DNA from: Pedobacter polysacchareus
GTDB lineage: Bacteria; Bacteroidota; Bacteroidia; Sphingobacteriales; Sphingobacteriaceae
Assembly (NCBI RefSeq): GCF_019802255.1
Contig: NZ_JAHYSS010000002.1
Coordinates: forward strand, 496,001 to 560,000
Length of the DNA stretch: 64,000 bases
Reading direction: 5' to 3'
This document shows positions 8,562-15,990 of the stretch, piece after piece. A program made the translations under genes and the position numbers. Positions within the stretch are counted from its first letter, which is position 1. The number at the start of each line of letters is the position of its first letter. A model generated the notes under the pieces. The model worked only from the letters and a program-made list of their open reading frames with translations. It made no database searches and was not told the origin of the DNA.

Positions 8562-9923
8562 TTATTGATACCTGAAAATCAGAGAGAATACCGTTTTTTC
8601 ATAAGGGATGGAGTTTACTTCCAAATTCCCATGGTGCATTTTCATAATATTTCTGGTGATGGTAAGCCCGATTCCTGAACCATTTTTTCTGGTGGTAAAG
8701 AAGGGTACAAAGATCTTTTCAATCAATTCTGTATCAATACCTTTTCCATTGTCGATCACCTCCAGATAAAGTTTATTCTGATCCATCCGGTAATTGATTT
8801 CTATAACCGGATGTTCTACTCCTTCCAAAGCATAAATACTATTCGTCACCAGGTTGATCAAAGCCTGTTCCACCAGTTTCAAATCAATTTGAATGGTGAT
8901 CTTGGAGGAGGTTTGTTCCACTTTAAGAATGATGTTTCTGCCGCTGGCAAAAGGTTGCATCAATACTTTAATGTGCTGCAGGATTTCTCCTATAGTATGG
9001 TATTCCAGATCAGGAGTTGGCAATTCTGCAATTAAACGGTAATCTTTTACGAAGTCCAGCAGCCCCTCAGACCTTCTTTTGATGGTTTTTATGGCTGGTT
9101 TTAAATCTTCCAGGTCTTCCTGGTTTAAGGATTGTTTATCCGCAATCATGCTGTTTACGGTGTCGGATAATGAGCTGATTGGTGTGATGGAATTTAGGAT
9201 TTCGTGGGAGATTACGCCAATTAAGCGGTTCCAGGCCTCGGATTCCTTTTGCTCTATCTCATCTTTAATGTTTTGGAAGGAAATGATGGTATAATCGGTC
9301 AGATACAGGTTTAAAGGGATCACTTCTGTAGAGAGCTGGATTTGTTTATCCTGGATTTTAAGTTCCATAAAGCGTTTTCCCCCTTTGCCAATGTCTTCTA
9401 TTTCTTTGGCAAATGCAGGACTATGCTGTGCCAGTCGGTGCCAATATTTATAGGCTGGTATCCCTAATAAACTGGTGGCTGCCTGATTGAAAAATACGAT
9501 TTCTGCTTGTTTGGCATCCTGTTCATTGTCTTTCACCACGATGACCCCTACAGGCACTTGTTCCAATATGGTTTTGATCAATTGAAACATGGAATCTTTT
9601 TCCAGCTGCATGTCTTTTTGTGTCTGTATGATGTCGTTAAAAGACTCATACAGCTCTGGAAAACTTCCACTGGTTGCTTTATTCCTGAAGTTTAAAGTGC
9701 TGTCGCGGGTTTTTACTGCCAGGATGAAGCGTTTGATGTCGTCTCTGATCTGATTTATATAGTAATATAAATTTGTTAATGCGGCGATCAAAAGGATGCT
9801 CAATCCGGAAATGGTAAACCAGAGTTCTGTTCTTTTGATCAAATGATACAACAGGATCCCCAGCACATTGATTAAAACTAATCTGCAGAGGAGCTGGAAA
9901 GTGAATCGGTTATAGAACATCAT
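8562..9923 (-). CDS. NtrB-like sensor histidine kinase
   Basis: Membrane sensor kinase of 453 residues and probable partner of the sigma-54 activator encoded just upstream. Two hydrophobic segments near the N-terminus (about 11-29 and 35-55) leave almost no periplasmic loop, so the signal is probably sensed in the membrane or cytoplasm. A PAS-like region covers roughly 112-220. The phospho-acceptor is His240 in SHEILNSITPIS. The ATPase boxes are NLVTNSIYAL (357-366), DNGKGI (391-396) and FFTTRKNGSGIGLTI (408-422). Its ATG overlaps the regulator's stop by 4 bases, so the two are co-translated. Confidence 0.9.
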   Translation of the reverse strand: MMFYNRFTFQLLCRLVLINVLGILLYHLIKRTELWFTISGLSILLIAALTNLYYYINQIRDDIKRFILAVKTRDSTLNFRNKATSGSFPELYESFNDIIQTQKDMQLEKDSMFQLIKTILEQVPVGVIVVKDNEQDAKQAEIVFFNQAATSLLGIPAYKYWHRLAQHSPAFAKEIEDIGKGGKRFMELKIQDKQIQLSTEVIPLNLYLTDYTIISFQNIKDEIEQKESEAWNRLIGVISHEILNSITPISSLSDTVNSMIADKQSLNQEDLEDLKPAIKTIKRRSEGLLDFVKDYRLIAELPTPDLEYHTIGEILQHIKVLMQPFASGRNIILKVEQTSSKITIQIDLKLVEQALINLVTNSIYALEGVEHPVIEINYRMDQNKLYLEVIDNGKGIDTELIEKIFVPFFTTRKNGSGIGLTITRNIMKMHHGNLEVNSIPYEKTVFSLIFRYQ

Positions 9924-11290
9924 AGGTCAAACTTTTCTATGCGCCGGTAGAGTGCAGCACGGGTGAGGCCCAGTTCCAATGCGGCTCTGGAGATGTTTCC
10001 TTTATGTTTATCGATTGCTTTCTGCACCATCAGCTTTTCCATTTCTTCCAGTCCCATTTCCGGCTGGATGACGGTACTGCCTCCAAATTTCTGCGGACTC
10101 AGCTGCAGGTCATGTGCAGAGATCTCCATGCCATCGGCCATAATTACGGCACGCTCAATGACGTGCTGCAATTCGCGCACATTCCCCGGCCAGTGATAAC
10201 CCAATAGCAGCGTTTCCGCCTTTGGCTCAAATTTGTACAGGTTTTTATGGTATTTGGTGCTGAAGCTATGCAGAAAGTGGTTGGCCAGCAGGGTAATGTC
10301 TGCTCCACGCTGCGCTAATCCCGGTAATAAAAGTTCTACAGTATTGATACGGAATAGTAAATCCTGTCGGAAAGTCCCTTTTGCAACCATATCATTTAAA
10401 GGCATGTTAGTGGCGGTGATCAGCCTCACATTTACCTTTCTTTCTTTACTTTCGCCCAATCTGGTGACCGTTCTATTTTGCAGTACGCTCAATAATTTAG
10501 CTTGCAGCGGCTGAGATAAATTGCCGATCTCATCCAGAAATATCGTTCCGCCCTCGGCAAGTTCGAACCTGCCGGGTTTATCTTCTTTTGCATCCGTAAA
10601 AGCACCTTTAGCATAGCCAAAGAGTTCACTTTCGAAAAGGTTCTCATTGAGGGAGCCTAAATCCACATGCATGAAAATGGCGTTTTTCCTGAGAGAATGC
10701 TTGTGTAATTCATAAGCGAATACCTGTTTTCCTGTTCCGTTTTCGCCCAATATCAATACATTGGCATCGGTGGGGGCCACTTTTATCAATGTGTTCTGTA
10801 AGTGTTTGATCGGTTCGGAGTTTCCAACAATATGATCAAATTGTCTGGCCTGATCCTTTTGCAGCGAAGAATGGATCTTTTCCAGTTTCTTCACCTTTTT
10901 ATTGGATTGCCTTAATCGGGAGGCAGAAGATAGGGTGGCAAACAGTTTTTCATTTTCCCAGGGTTTCAGGATAAAGTCTGTTGCGCCTTTTTTGATTGCC
11001 TGAACAGCAAGTTCTACGTTTCCATAGGCAGTCATCAGAATCACGACATAGTCTTTATCAATTGATAAAATGTGCTCCAGCCAGTACAATCCTTCGCGGC
11101 CATCACTAGCCCCTTTCTGATAGTTCATGTCGAGCAAAATGAGGTCTACGTCATTGTGACTCAATAATACATTGATCTCTTTAGGTGATTTACAGGTGAT
11201 CACCTGACTGAAGTGCTGCTTCAGGAATAAGCGTGCACTTAACAGGATGTCATCGTCATCATCAATTACTAAAACATTTGCAGCTATCAT
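9920..11290 (-). CDS. Sigma-54-dependent response regulator (NtrC family)
   Basis: Three-domain activator of 456 residues. The receiver has acidic residues at 10-14 and phospho-acceptor Asp54 in LILLDMNYQ. The AAA+ domain has Walker A GENGTGKQ at 182-189, the sigma-54 contact loop as GAFTDA at 229-234 (canonical GAFTGA, a frequent variant) and Walker B FLDE at 251-254. A C-terminal Fis-type helix-turn-helix reads ISRAALELGLTRAALYRRIE. It is divergent from the efflux operon; a sigma-54 promoter and a repeated site lie in the 180-bp gap. Together with the kinase this strongly suggests it activates the adaptor/ATPase/permease operon, and perhaps its own gene. Confidence 0.94.
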   Translation of the reverse strand: MIAANVLVIDDDDDILLSARLFLKQHFSQVITCKSPKEINVLLSHNDVDLILLDMNYQKGASDGREGLYWLEHILSIDKDYVVILMTAYGNVELAVQAIKKGATDFILKPWENEKLFATLSSASRLRQSNKKVKKLEKIHSSLQKDQARQFDHIVGNSEPIKHLQNTLIKVAPTDANVLILGENGTGKQVFAYELHKHSLRKNAIFMHVDLGSLNENLFESELFGYAKGAFTDAKEDKPGRFELAEGGTIFLDEIGNLSQPLQAKLLSVLQNRTVTRLGESKERKVNVRLITATNMPLNDMVAKGTFRQDLLFRINTVELLLPGLAQRGADITLLANHFLHSFSTKYHKNLYKFEPKAETLLLGYHWPGNVRELQHVIERAVIMADGMEISAHDLQLSPQKFGGSTVIQPEMGLEEMEKLMVQKAIDKHKGNISRAALELGLTRAALYRRIEKFDL

Positions 11291-11309
11291 TATGGTATGA
11301 ATTTAAAAT

Positions 11310-11317
11310 CAAAAATA
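11310..11317 (-). promoter_or_regulatory. -7 element for the regulator/kinase operon
   Basis: On the minus strand TATTTTTG matches TAnnTTTG and would start transcription about 10-15 bases before the regulator's ATG (11290). The repeated site at 11324-11363 lies directly upstream of it, so a bound activator could also affect this promoter. Confidence 0.5.
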
Positions 11318-11323
11318 AAAGAA

Positions 11324-11363
11324 ACTGTTCGATGCTGTACAGCTACTGTCCGATTATGAACGG
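11324..11363. promoter_or_regulatory. Candidate enhancer (activator binding) site
   Basis: ACTGTTCGAT at 11324-11333 is repeated as ACTGTCCGAT at 11345-11354, exactly 21 bp apart (two helical turns). A perfect 8-bp palindrome CTGTACAG (11335-11342) lies between them, and TATGAACGG follows at 11355-11363. The block sits about 65-115 bp upstream of the sigma-54 promoter, a typical position for an NtrC-type upstream activating sequence. Confidence 0.6.
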
Positions 11364-11424
11364 TTTTTGATGTGGTGTTGAATTAAGTCATTGATATATA
11401 GCGATATAATTGTGTTTATTCGGA

Positions 11425-11440
11425 TTGGCACAGCCTTAGC
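11425..11440 (+). promoter_or_regulatory. Sigma-54 promoter of the efflux/permease operon
   Basis: TTGGCACAGCCTTAGC carries TGGCAC at the -24 element and the invariant GG (11427-11428) and GC (11439-11440) exactly 10 bases apart. The start would fall near 11452, about 19 bases before the adaptor ATG. The divergent neighbour is a sigma-54 activator, which strengthens the call. Confidence 0.8.
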
Positions 11441-11470
11441 TTATGGCTCAGCAATAAGCGTAAGATAAAA

Positions 11471-12715
11471 ATGGATAAGATTATACAGAAGAAACGGTTC
11501 AATAAGAAAACGATATTAACTATTGCAGGTGTGGTTGTTTTAGTGGGGCTGGTGGCCTATGGGTATAGCTTATCCTTGAATAAGGTGTACAAAGCAGATG
11601 CAGAAAAATTAACCATCAACCAGGTCTCTTTTGGTGATTTTGAAGATGTCGTATTATTAAATGCCAGTGTTGTGCCCTTAACTTCTGTGATTGTAAGTTC
11701 GCCGGAAGGTGGAACGGTGGCGGAGATTTTTACAGAGAACGGAGCATCCGTAGTAAAAGGAACACCTTTATTGAGAATCACCAATCCAAATGCTTTATCT
11801 AGTTATACTTCCAGCGAAACCAGCATTACTGAGCAGATCAACCAATTGAGAAAACTAAGATTGGACCTGGAGCAAAACCAAAGGGTAATGGGTCAGGATA
11901 TGATGGATATTGAAAACAGTTTGAGAACTGCAACCCGTAAATATAAAATTGACAGTGCTTTGTTCAAGAAAAATGTGATCACCAGGGAGGAATTCAATAC
12001 TTCCAGTCAGGATTACGAATACTATCAAGGCAGAAGAGGGATTTTAAGACAAGCAATCAAACAGGAAAATGAAGGTAGGGTTATGCAATTGAAACAAATT
12101 GACATTTCTATCGGAAGAATGAATGAAAGCCTGGAAACCATCCGACAAAATATAGAAAACATGACAATTAAGGCGCCTGTAGCCGGTCGTCTCTCCTCTT
12201 ACGATCCGGTTATAGGTAAGTCTTATGCTCCCAATGAGATGCTGGGCAAGATTGATGTCATGCAAGGTTATAAACTACAGGCCAGTGTAGATGAATATTA
12301 TGTGAACAGAGTGAAAGAAGGGCAAACTGCCAGTGTGGAGTTTAATGGGAGTACTTATAAGTTAGTGGTGAGGAAAGTAATTCCTGAGGTAACTGCCGGA
12401 CAGTTTCAGGTGGAGCTTGTGTTTGAAGGCAAAGCACCGGAAGACCTGAGAAGAGGTTTGTCTATGCAGGTGAAACTGACCTTATCTGACAATAGTAAAT
12501 CATTGCTGATTGCTCAGGGACAGTTTTTCCAAAGCACTGGAGGGACCTGGGTATTTGTCTTGAAAGATGGTAAAGCCACCAAGAGAAATGTGAAGATTGG
12601 CCGTAAAAACCATAAATATTATGAAGTATTGGAAGGGCTGCAAAAAGGAGAGGATGTGATTACTTCATCTTACGATCAGTTTAATCAATATGATATTATA
12701 GAAGTGAGTAAATAA
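11471..12715 (+). CDS. Periplasmic adaptor (HlyD/MacA-type membrane fusion protein)
   Basis: A 414-residue adaptor anchored by one N-terminal membrane helix (about residues 16-33, after a lysine/arginine-rich start). It then has a lipoyl-like half motif, a long alpha-helical hairpin (about 105-225, rich in Q/L/R heptads), the second lipoyl half with MTIKAPVAGRLSSYDPV, and beta-barrel and membrane-proximal domains. Such adaptors link MacB-type ABC permeases to an outer-membrane TolC channel. No TolC-like gene follows here. It is the first gene behind the sigma-54 promoter, with an ATPase gene 87 bases downstream, so adaptor and transporter are presumably made together. Confidence 0.9.
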   Translation: MDKIIQKKRFNKKTILTIAGVVVLVGLVAYGYSLSLNKVYKADAEKLTINQVSFGDFEDVVLLNASVVPLTSVIVSSPEGGTVAEIFTENGASVVKGTPLLRITNPNALSSYTSSETSITEQINQLRKLRLDLEQNQRVMGQDMMDIENSLRTATRKYKIDSALFKKNVITREEFNTSSQDYEYYQGRRGILRQAIKQENEGRVMQLKQIDISIGRMNESLETIRQNIENMTIKAPVAGRLSSYDPVIGKSYAPNEMLGKIDVMQGYKLQASVDEYYVNRVKEGQTASVEFNGSTYKLVVRKVIPEVTAGQFQVELVFEGKAPEDLRRGLSMQVKLTLSDNSKSLLIAQGQFFQSTGGTWVFVLKDGKATKRNVKIGRKNHKYYEVLEGLQKGEDVITSSYDQFNQYDIIEVSK

Positions 12716-12802
12716 GATAAATTTAGGTTAGTTAGCCCGTGGTTATGCGTTGACCCGGGCGCTCATCTACTAAAAAGAAACCCTGAAAGAAAAAATATAG
12801 CC

Positions 12803-13501
12803 ATGATAAAAATTGAAAACCTGGAGAAAGTTTACAAAACAGAAGAAATTGAAACTACCGCTTTGAATGGAATTAACCTTCATGTTAAAGAAGGAGAATT
12901 TGTCTCTATTATGGGGCCATCCGGATGTGGTAAATCTACCCTTTTAAATGTGATGGGTTTACTCGATAAACCAGAAAGCGGCAGCTATAAATTTATAGAT
13001 ACGGAACTGCTGAAACTGAACGATAAAGAACGTTCTAATTTCAGAAAACGCAACATGGGATTTGTATTTCAGAATTTCAACCTGATTGATGAACTGACCG
13101 TTTTTGAAAACATTGAACTGCCTTTGATTTACAATAAAGTAGCTGCTCCGGAGCGCAAGCGCCTGGTGAATGAAATCATCGAGAGGATGAATATCGTGAA
13201 TAGGAGCGGGCACTTTCCTCAGCAGCTTTCCGGTGGACAGCAGCAGCGTGTGGCCGTAGCCAGAGCGCTGGTGACTAAACCTAAATTAGTACTTGCCGAT
13301 GAGCCAACCGGTAACCTGGATAGTTCTCATGGTAATGAAGTAATGGAGTTGCTGTGTGAACTTAACGAAACAGGAACCACTATCGTTATGGTGACCCACT
13401 CTTCTCATGATGCCAGTTTCTCCAACCGCATCATCAACTTAAAAGATGGTCATGTGATCTCAGAGAAAATTAATAAGACCCGTACCGAAGAATTAATTTA
13501 A
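12803..13501 (+). CDS. ABC transporter ATP-binding protein (LolD/MacB type), first of two
   Basis: A 232-residue ATPase with Walker A GPSGCGKST at 38-46, signature LSGGQQQRVAVARAL near 141-155 and Walker B LVLADEPTGNLD. It belongs to the LolD/FtsE/MacB-NBD class that pairs with FtsX-type permeases instead of channel-forming permeases. It lies directly before the permease scar and the first four permease genes and is presumably their motor. The signature reads QQQRVAVARAL; the second ATPase of the cluster has QQQLVGIARAL instead, so the two are clearly distinct. Confidence 0.95.
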   Translation: MIKIENLEKVYKTEEIETTALNGINLHVKEGEFVSIMGPSGCGKSTLLNVMGLLDKPESGSYKFIDTELLKLNDKERSNFRKRNMGFVFQNFNLIDELTVFENIELPLIYNKVAAPERKRLVNEIIERMNIVNRSGHFPQQLSGGQQQRVAVARALVTKPKLVLADEPTGNLDSSHGNEVMELLCELNETGTTIVMVTHSSHDASFSNRIINLKDGHVISEKINKTRTEELI

Positions 13502-13515
13502 AATACCAAATCCTG

Positions 13516-13601
13516 ATGTTCCGACTCAACTTCAAAATCGCCATGCGCAACCTTTTAAAACAGCCAGGAAAAATCCGGTTGATGCGCTTAAATACGAATA
13601 A
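13516..13601 (+). pseudogene. 86-bp scar of an internally deleted FtsX permease gene
   Basis: From ATG 13516 the sequence reads MFRLNFKIAMRNLLK, the standard start of the permeases in this cluster. In another frame it then reads FKTARKNPVDALKYE and TAA (ending 13601), the standard end of the same proteins. About 2.3 kb of the middle is therefore missing and the joint is out of frame (offset 56 bases, not divisible by three). The only product would be a meaningless 29-residue peptide. It lies between the first ATPase and the first intact permease, so a sixth permease once stood here. Confidence 0.85.
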
Positions 13602-13620
13602 TTAAAGCAGAGATATTAAT

Positions 13621-15972
13621 ATGTTCAGACTTAACCTTAAAATCGCATTGCGTAACCTTTGGAAAACCAAGGGGTATACCTTGTTGAACATCTTCGGGCT
13701 ATCCATTGGTCTGGCGGGATTTATCATCATCCTTCTATACGCAAATCTGGAAAAAAGTTATGATACCTGGAATCCGGAGGCGAAGAATGTATACCGTCTT
13801 TCTATTAAAGGCGGACCGGATCAGGATGAATACGCTTCAAGCCCTGCAGAGTTAGCACCAGCGCTAAAGGAAGTGACTCCAGAAATTGAGGATTATGGGC
13901 GCTATTATGTTTGGGATACTCGTCAACGCTTGTTGAGTTCAGGTCCAACAGAAATGTATGTAGACCATATTCTTGGTGTAGACAGCAACTGGTTTAATCT
14001 TTTTCCTTATAAATTCATTTATGGGGATGCGAAATCATCCATCCAATCAAAAGATCAGATTGTACTGAGTCAGCCGGTAAGTGAGCGGTTTTTCGGAAAA
14101 ACTAATCCTGTAGGACAGTCTTTATTGATCAATACCAATGAGCGTTATACAGTAAGCGGTGTTTATGAATTGCCAAATACGCCTGAACATCTCGAAGTGG
14201 AAGGTTTTATAAAGAAAAGTTCTGCGGGAGATGGCTGGAATAATGGCAACTTTTATACTTATCTAAAAGTAAAACCAGGAACAGACCCAGTGGAATTTGG
14301 CAAAAAGCTCAATGCTGCATTTCAAAAATTACCGCTGGTGAAAAAAGAGGCGAGTATGCAGAAAACCCAGCTGATCGCTATACCGGTAACTGATGTTTAC
14401 CTGCATTCTACCAGCATGATGGATCCTTCTAAAAGAGGAAATCCTTCCATGGTGACTCTTTTGGTGTTATTTTCTTCTTTATTACTCATTATTGCCTGTA
14501 TCAATTTTACCAATTTATCAATTGCACAGTCTGTAAAAAGAGCAAAAGAAACCGGTATCCGAAAAGTGCTGGGGGCTGCAAAACGTAACCTGATCACCTA
14601 TTTTCTAACAGAAACAACGATTCAGTGTTTGGTAGCGCTGCTGCTGGCCTTAGTGTTTGCGGAAGTAGCGCTACCTATCATGAACCGGTTGATGGATCTG
14701 AATTTGTCTTTATTAACTTATAATAATCCTTTGCAGCTGGGTCTTCAATTAGGATCAGTGATGTTATTGGTGATTGTCCTTTCTGGAGGATATGCCGCCT
14801 TCTTCCTATCCAGCTATGAGCCAGTAAAAGTATTGAAAGGAAATTTTTCCAGAGGGAATGGAAGTCTTTGGGTGCGTAAAGGATTGATCTCTGTCCAGTT
14901 TATAGTGGCCATTGTATTTATTGTGTCTTTAATGATGATCAAGCAGCAGGTCAATTATATTAAAAATCAGGATGTTGGTTTTAAAAAAGACCATGTATTA
15001 ATATTTAAAATCAGAAAAGGGGATACCAGAAGTAATTTTCAGCAGGTAAAAGATCGCTTATTGAAAATTGATGGGGTAACTGGGGTAAGCAGGGTAAATT
15101 ATTATCCGGGCGTTAAAGCAATGCAGGTGATCGGTCGTGAGTTCAACGGTCAGTATGTAGATAACCTAAGTGTGGTGACTACTGATTTTGATTATTTTGA
15201 CGTTATGGGAATGCCTGCGATATCAGGAAGATTGATTTCCAGCAAATTTAAGACAGATAGTACCGCTGTGATGGTCAATGAAGCTGCGGTTAAGAAATAT
15301 GCATTGAAGGACCTCATCGGAAAAAAATGGATCAATGATCAGGTTATTGTGGGGGTGGTAAAAGATCATGTTCAGAAAGGGATGGAGTTTGCTGCTGAAC
15401 CTACGGTTTTTATGGTAGAGACCAAAAACTCAAACTCAGCTGATCAGGTGGTGGTAAAGGTGAATGGACAGCATACACAAGAAACGATCACCGGGATTAA
15501 GAACATTTGGCAATCTGTGGAACCTTTTCCATTTCAATATACCTGGCTGGATCAGAGTTTTGCCAATGTGTATGTGCAGTATGTAAGGTTAGATAAGATC
15601 TTCAATATTTTCACGTATGTAACGCTCGCACTTGCCATACTCGGTTTATTTGCATTGGCTTCCTTTACTGTGCAGGAACGTACCAAAGAAATTGGCGTAA
15701 GAAAAGTGCTGGGCGCGGAAACCCGTGATATCCTGAAAATGATCAATAGCACTTTCCTGATCCTGGTATTGATCGCCAATCTAATCGCCATTCCGATCGC
15801 TTATATTTTAGCGAGTACCTGGTTGTCTGGATTTGCCTATCGCAGCACCATCACCATCTGGCCATTCCTTGTCGCAGCGTTCGTTTCGGTATTGGTGACG
15901 GTATTAACGGTTAGCCTGCAGACGTATAAAACCGCCAATGCGAAACCGGTAGATGCACTTAAATACGAATAA
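13621..15972 (+). CDS. FtsX/MacB-type ABC permease 1
   Basis: A 783-residue permease with two FtsX domains. A first membrane helix at about 19-41 is followed by a MacB-like periplasmic domain (about 45-270), helices near 280-300, 335-355 and 375-400, a fifth near 425-445, a second periplasmic domain, and three C-terminal helices. Each FtsX half has the conserved loop: KRAKETGIRKVLGAAK after helix 2 and ERTKEIGVRKVLGAE after helix 6. The ends match the other permeases (MFRLNLKIALRNLWK start, PVDALKYE finish). It resembles permease 3 most closely. MacB/LolC-like members do not pump across the inner membrane but transmit ATP-driven motion to periplasmic partners; the substrate here is unknown. 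Confidence 0.92.
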   Translation: MFRLNLKIALRNLWKTKGYTLLNIFGLSIGLAGFIIILLYANLEKSYDTWNPEAKNVYRLSIKGGPDQDEYASSPAELAPALKEVTPEIEDYGRYYVWDTRQRLLSSGPTEMYVDHILGVDSNWFNLFPYKFIYGDAKSSIQSKDQIVLSQPVSERFFGKTNPVGQSLLINTNERYTVSGVYELPNTPEHLEVEGFIKKSSAGDGWNNGNFYTYLKVKPGTDPVEFGKKLNAAFQKLPLVKKEASMQKTQLIAIPVTDVYLHSTSMMDPSKRGNPSMVTLLVLFSSLLLIIACINFTNLSIAQSVKRAKETGIRKVLGAAKRNLITYFLTETTIQCLVALLLALVFAEVALPIMNRLMDLNLSLLTYNNPLQLGLQLGSVMLLVIVLSGGYAAFFLSSYEPVKVLKGNFSRGNGSLWVRKGLISVQFIVAIVFIVSLMMIKQQVNYIKNQDVGFKKDHVLIFKIRKGDTRSNFQQVKDRLLKIDGVTGVSRVNYYPGVKAMQVIGREFNGQYVDNLSVVTTDFDYFDVMGMPAISGRLISSKFKTDSTAVMVNEAAVKKYALKDLIGKKWINDQVIVGVVKDHVQKGMEFAAEPTVFMVETKNSNSADQVVVKVNGQHTQETITGIKNIWQSVEPFPFQYTWLDQSFANVYVQYVRLDKIFNIFTYVTLALAILGLFALASFTVQERTKEIGVRKVLGAETRDILKMINSTFLILVLIANLIAIPIAYILASTWLSGFAYRSTITIWPFLVAAFVSVLVTVLTVSLQTYKTANAKPVDALKYE

Positions 15973-15990
15973 CCGATTAACCTAAAAGAT

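Noticed and set aside
12724..12770. Hairpin GCCCG/CGGGC between adaptor and first ATPase genes as a terminator
   Set aside because: No T-run follows, and the downstream genes belong to the same operon; at most a weak mRNA-processing or attenuation element.
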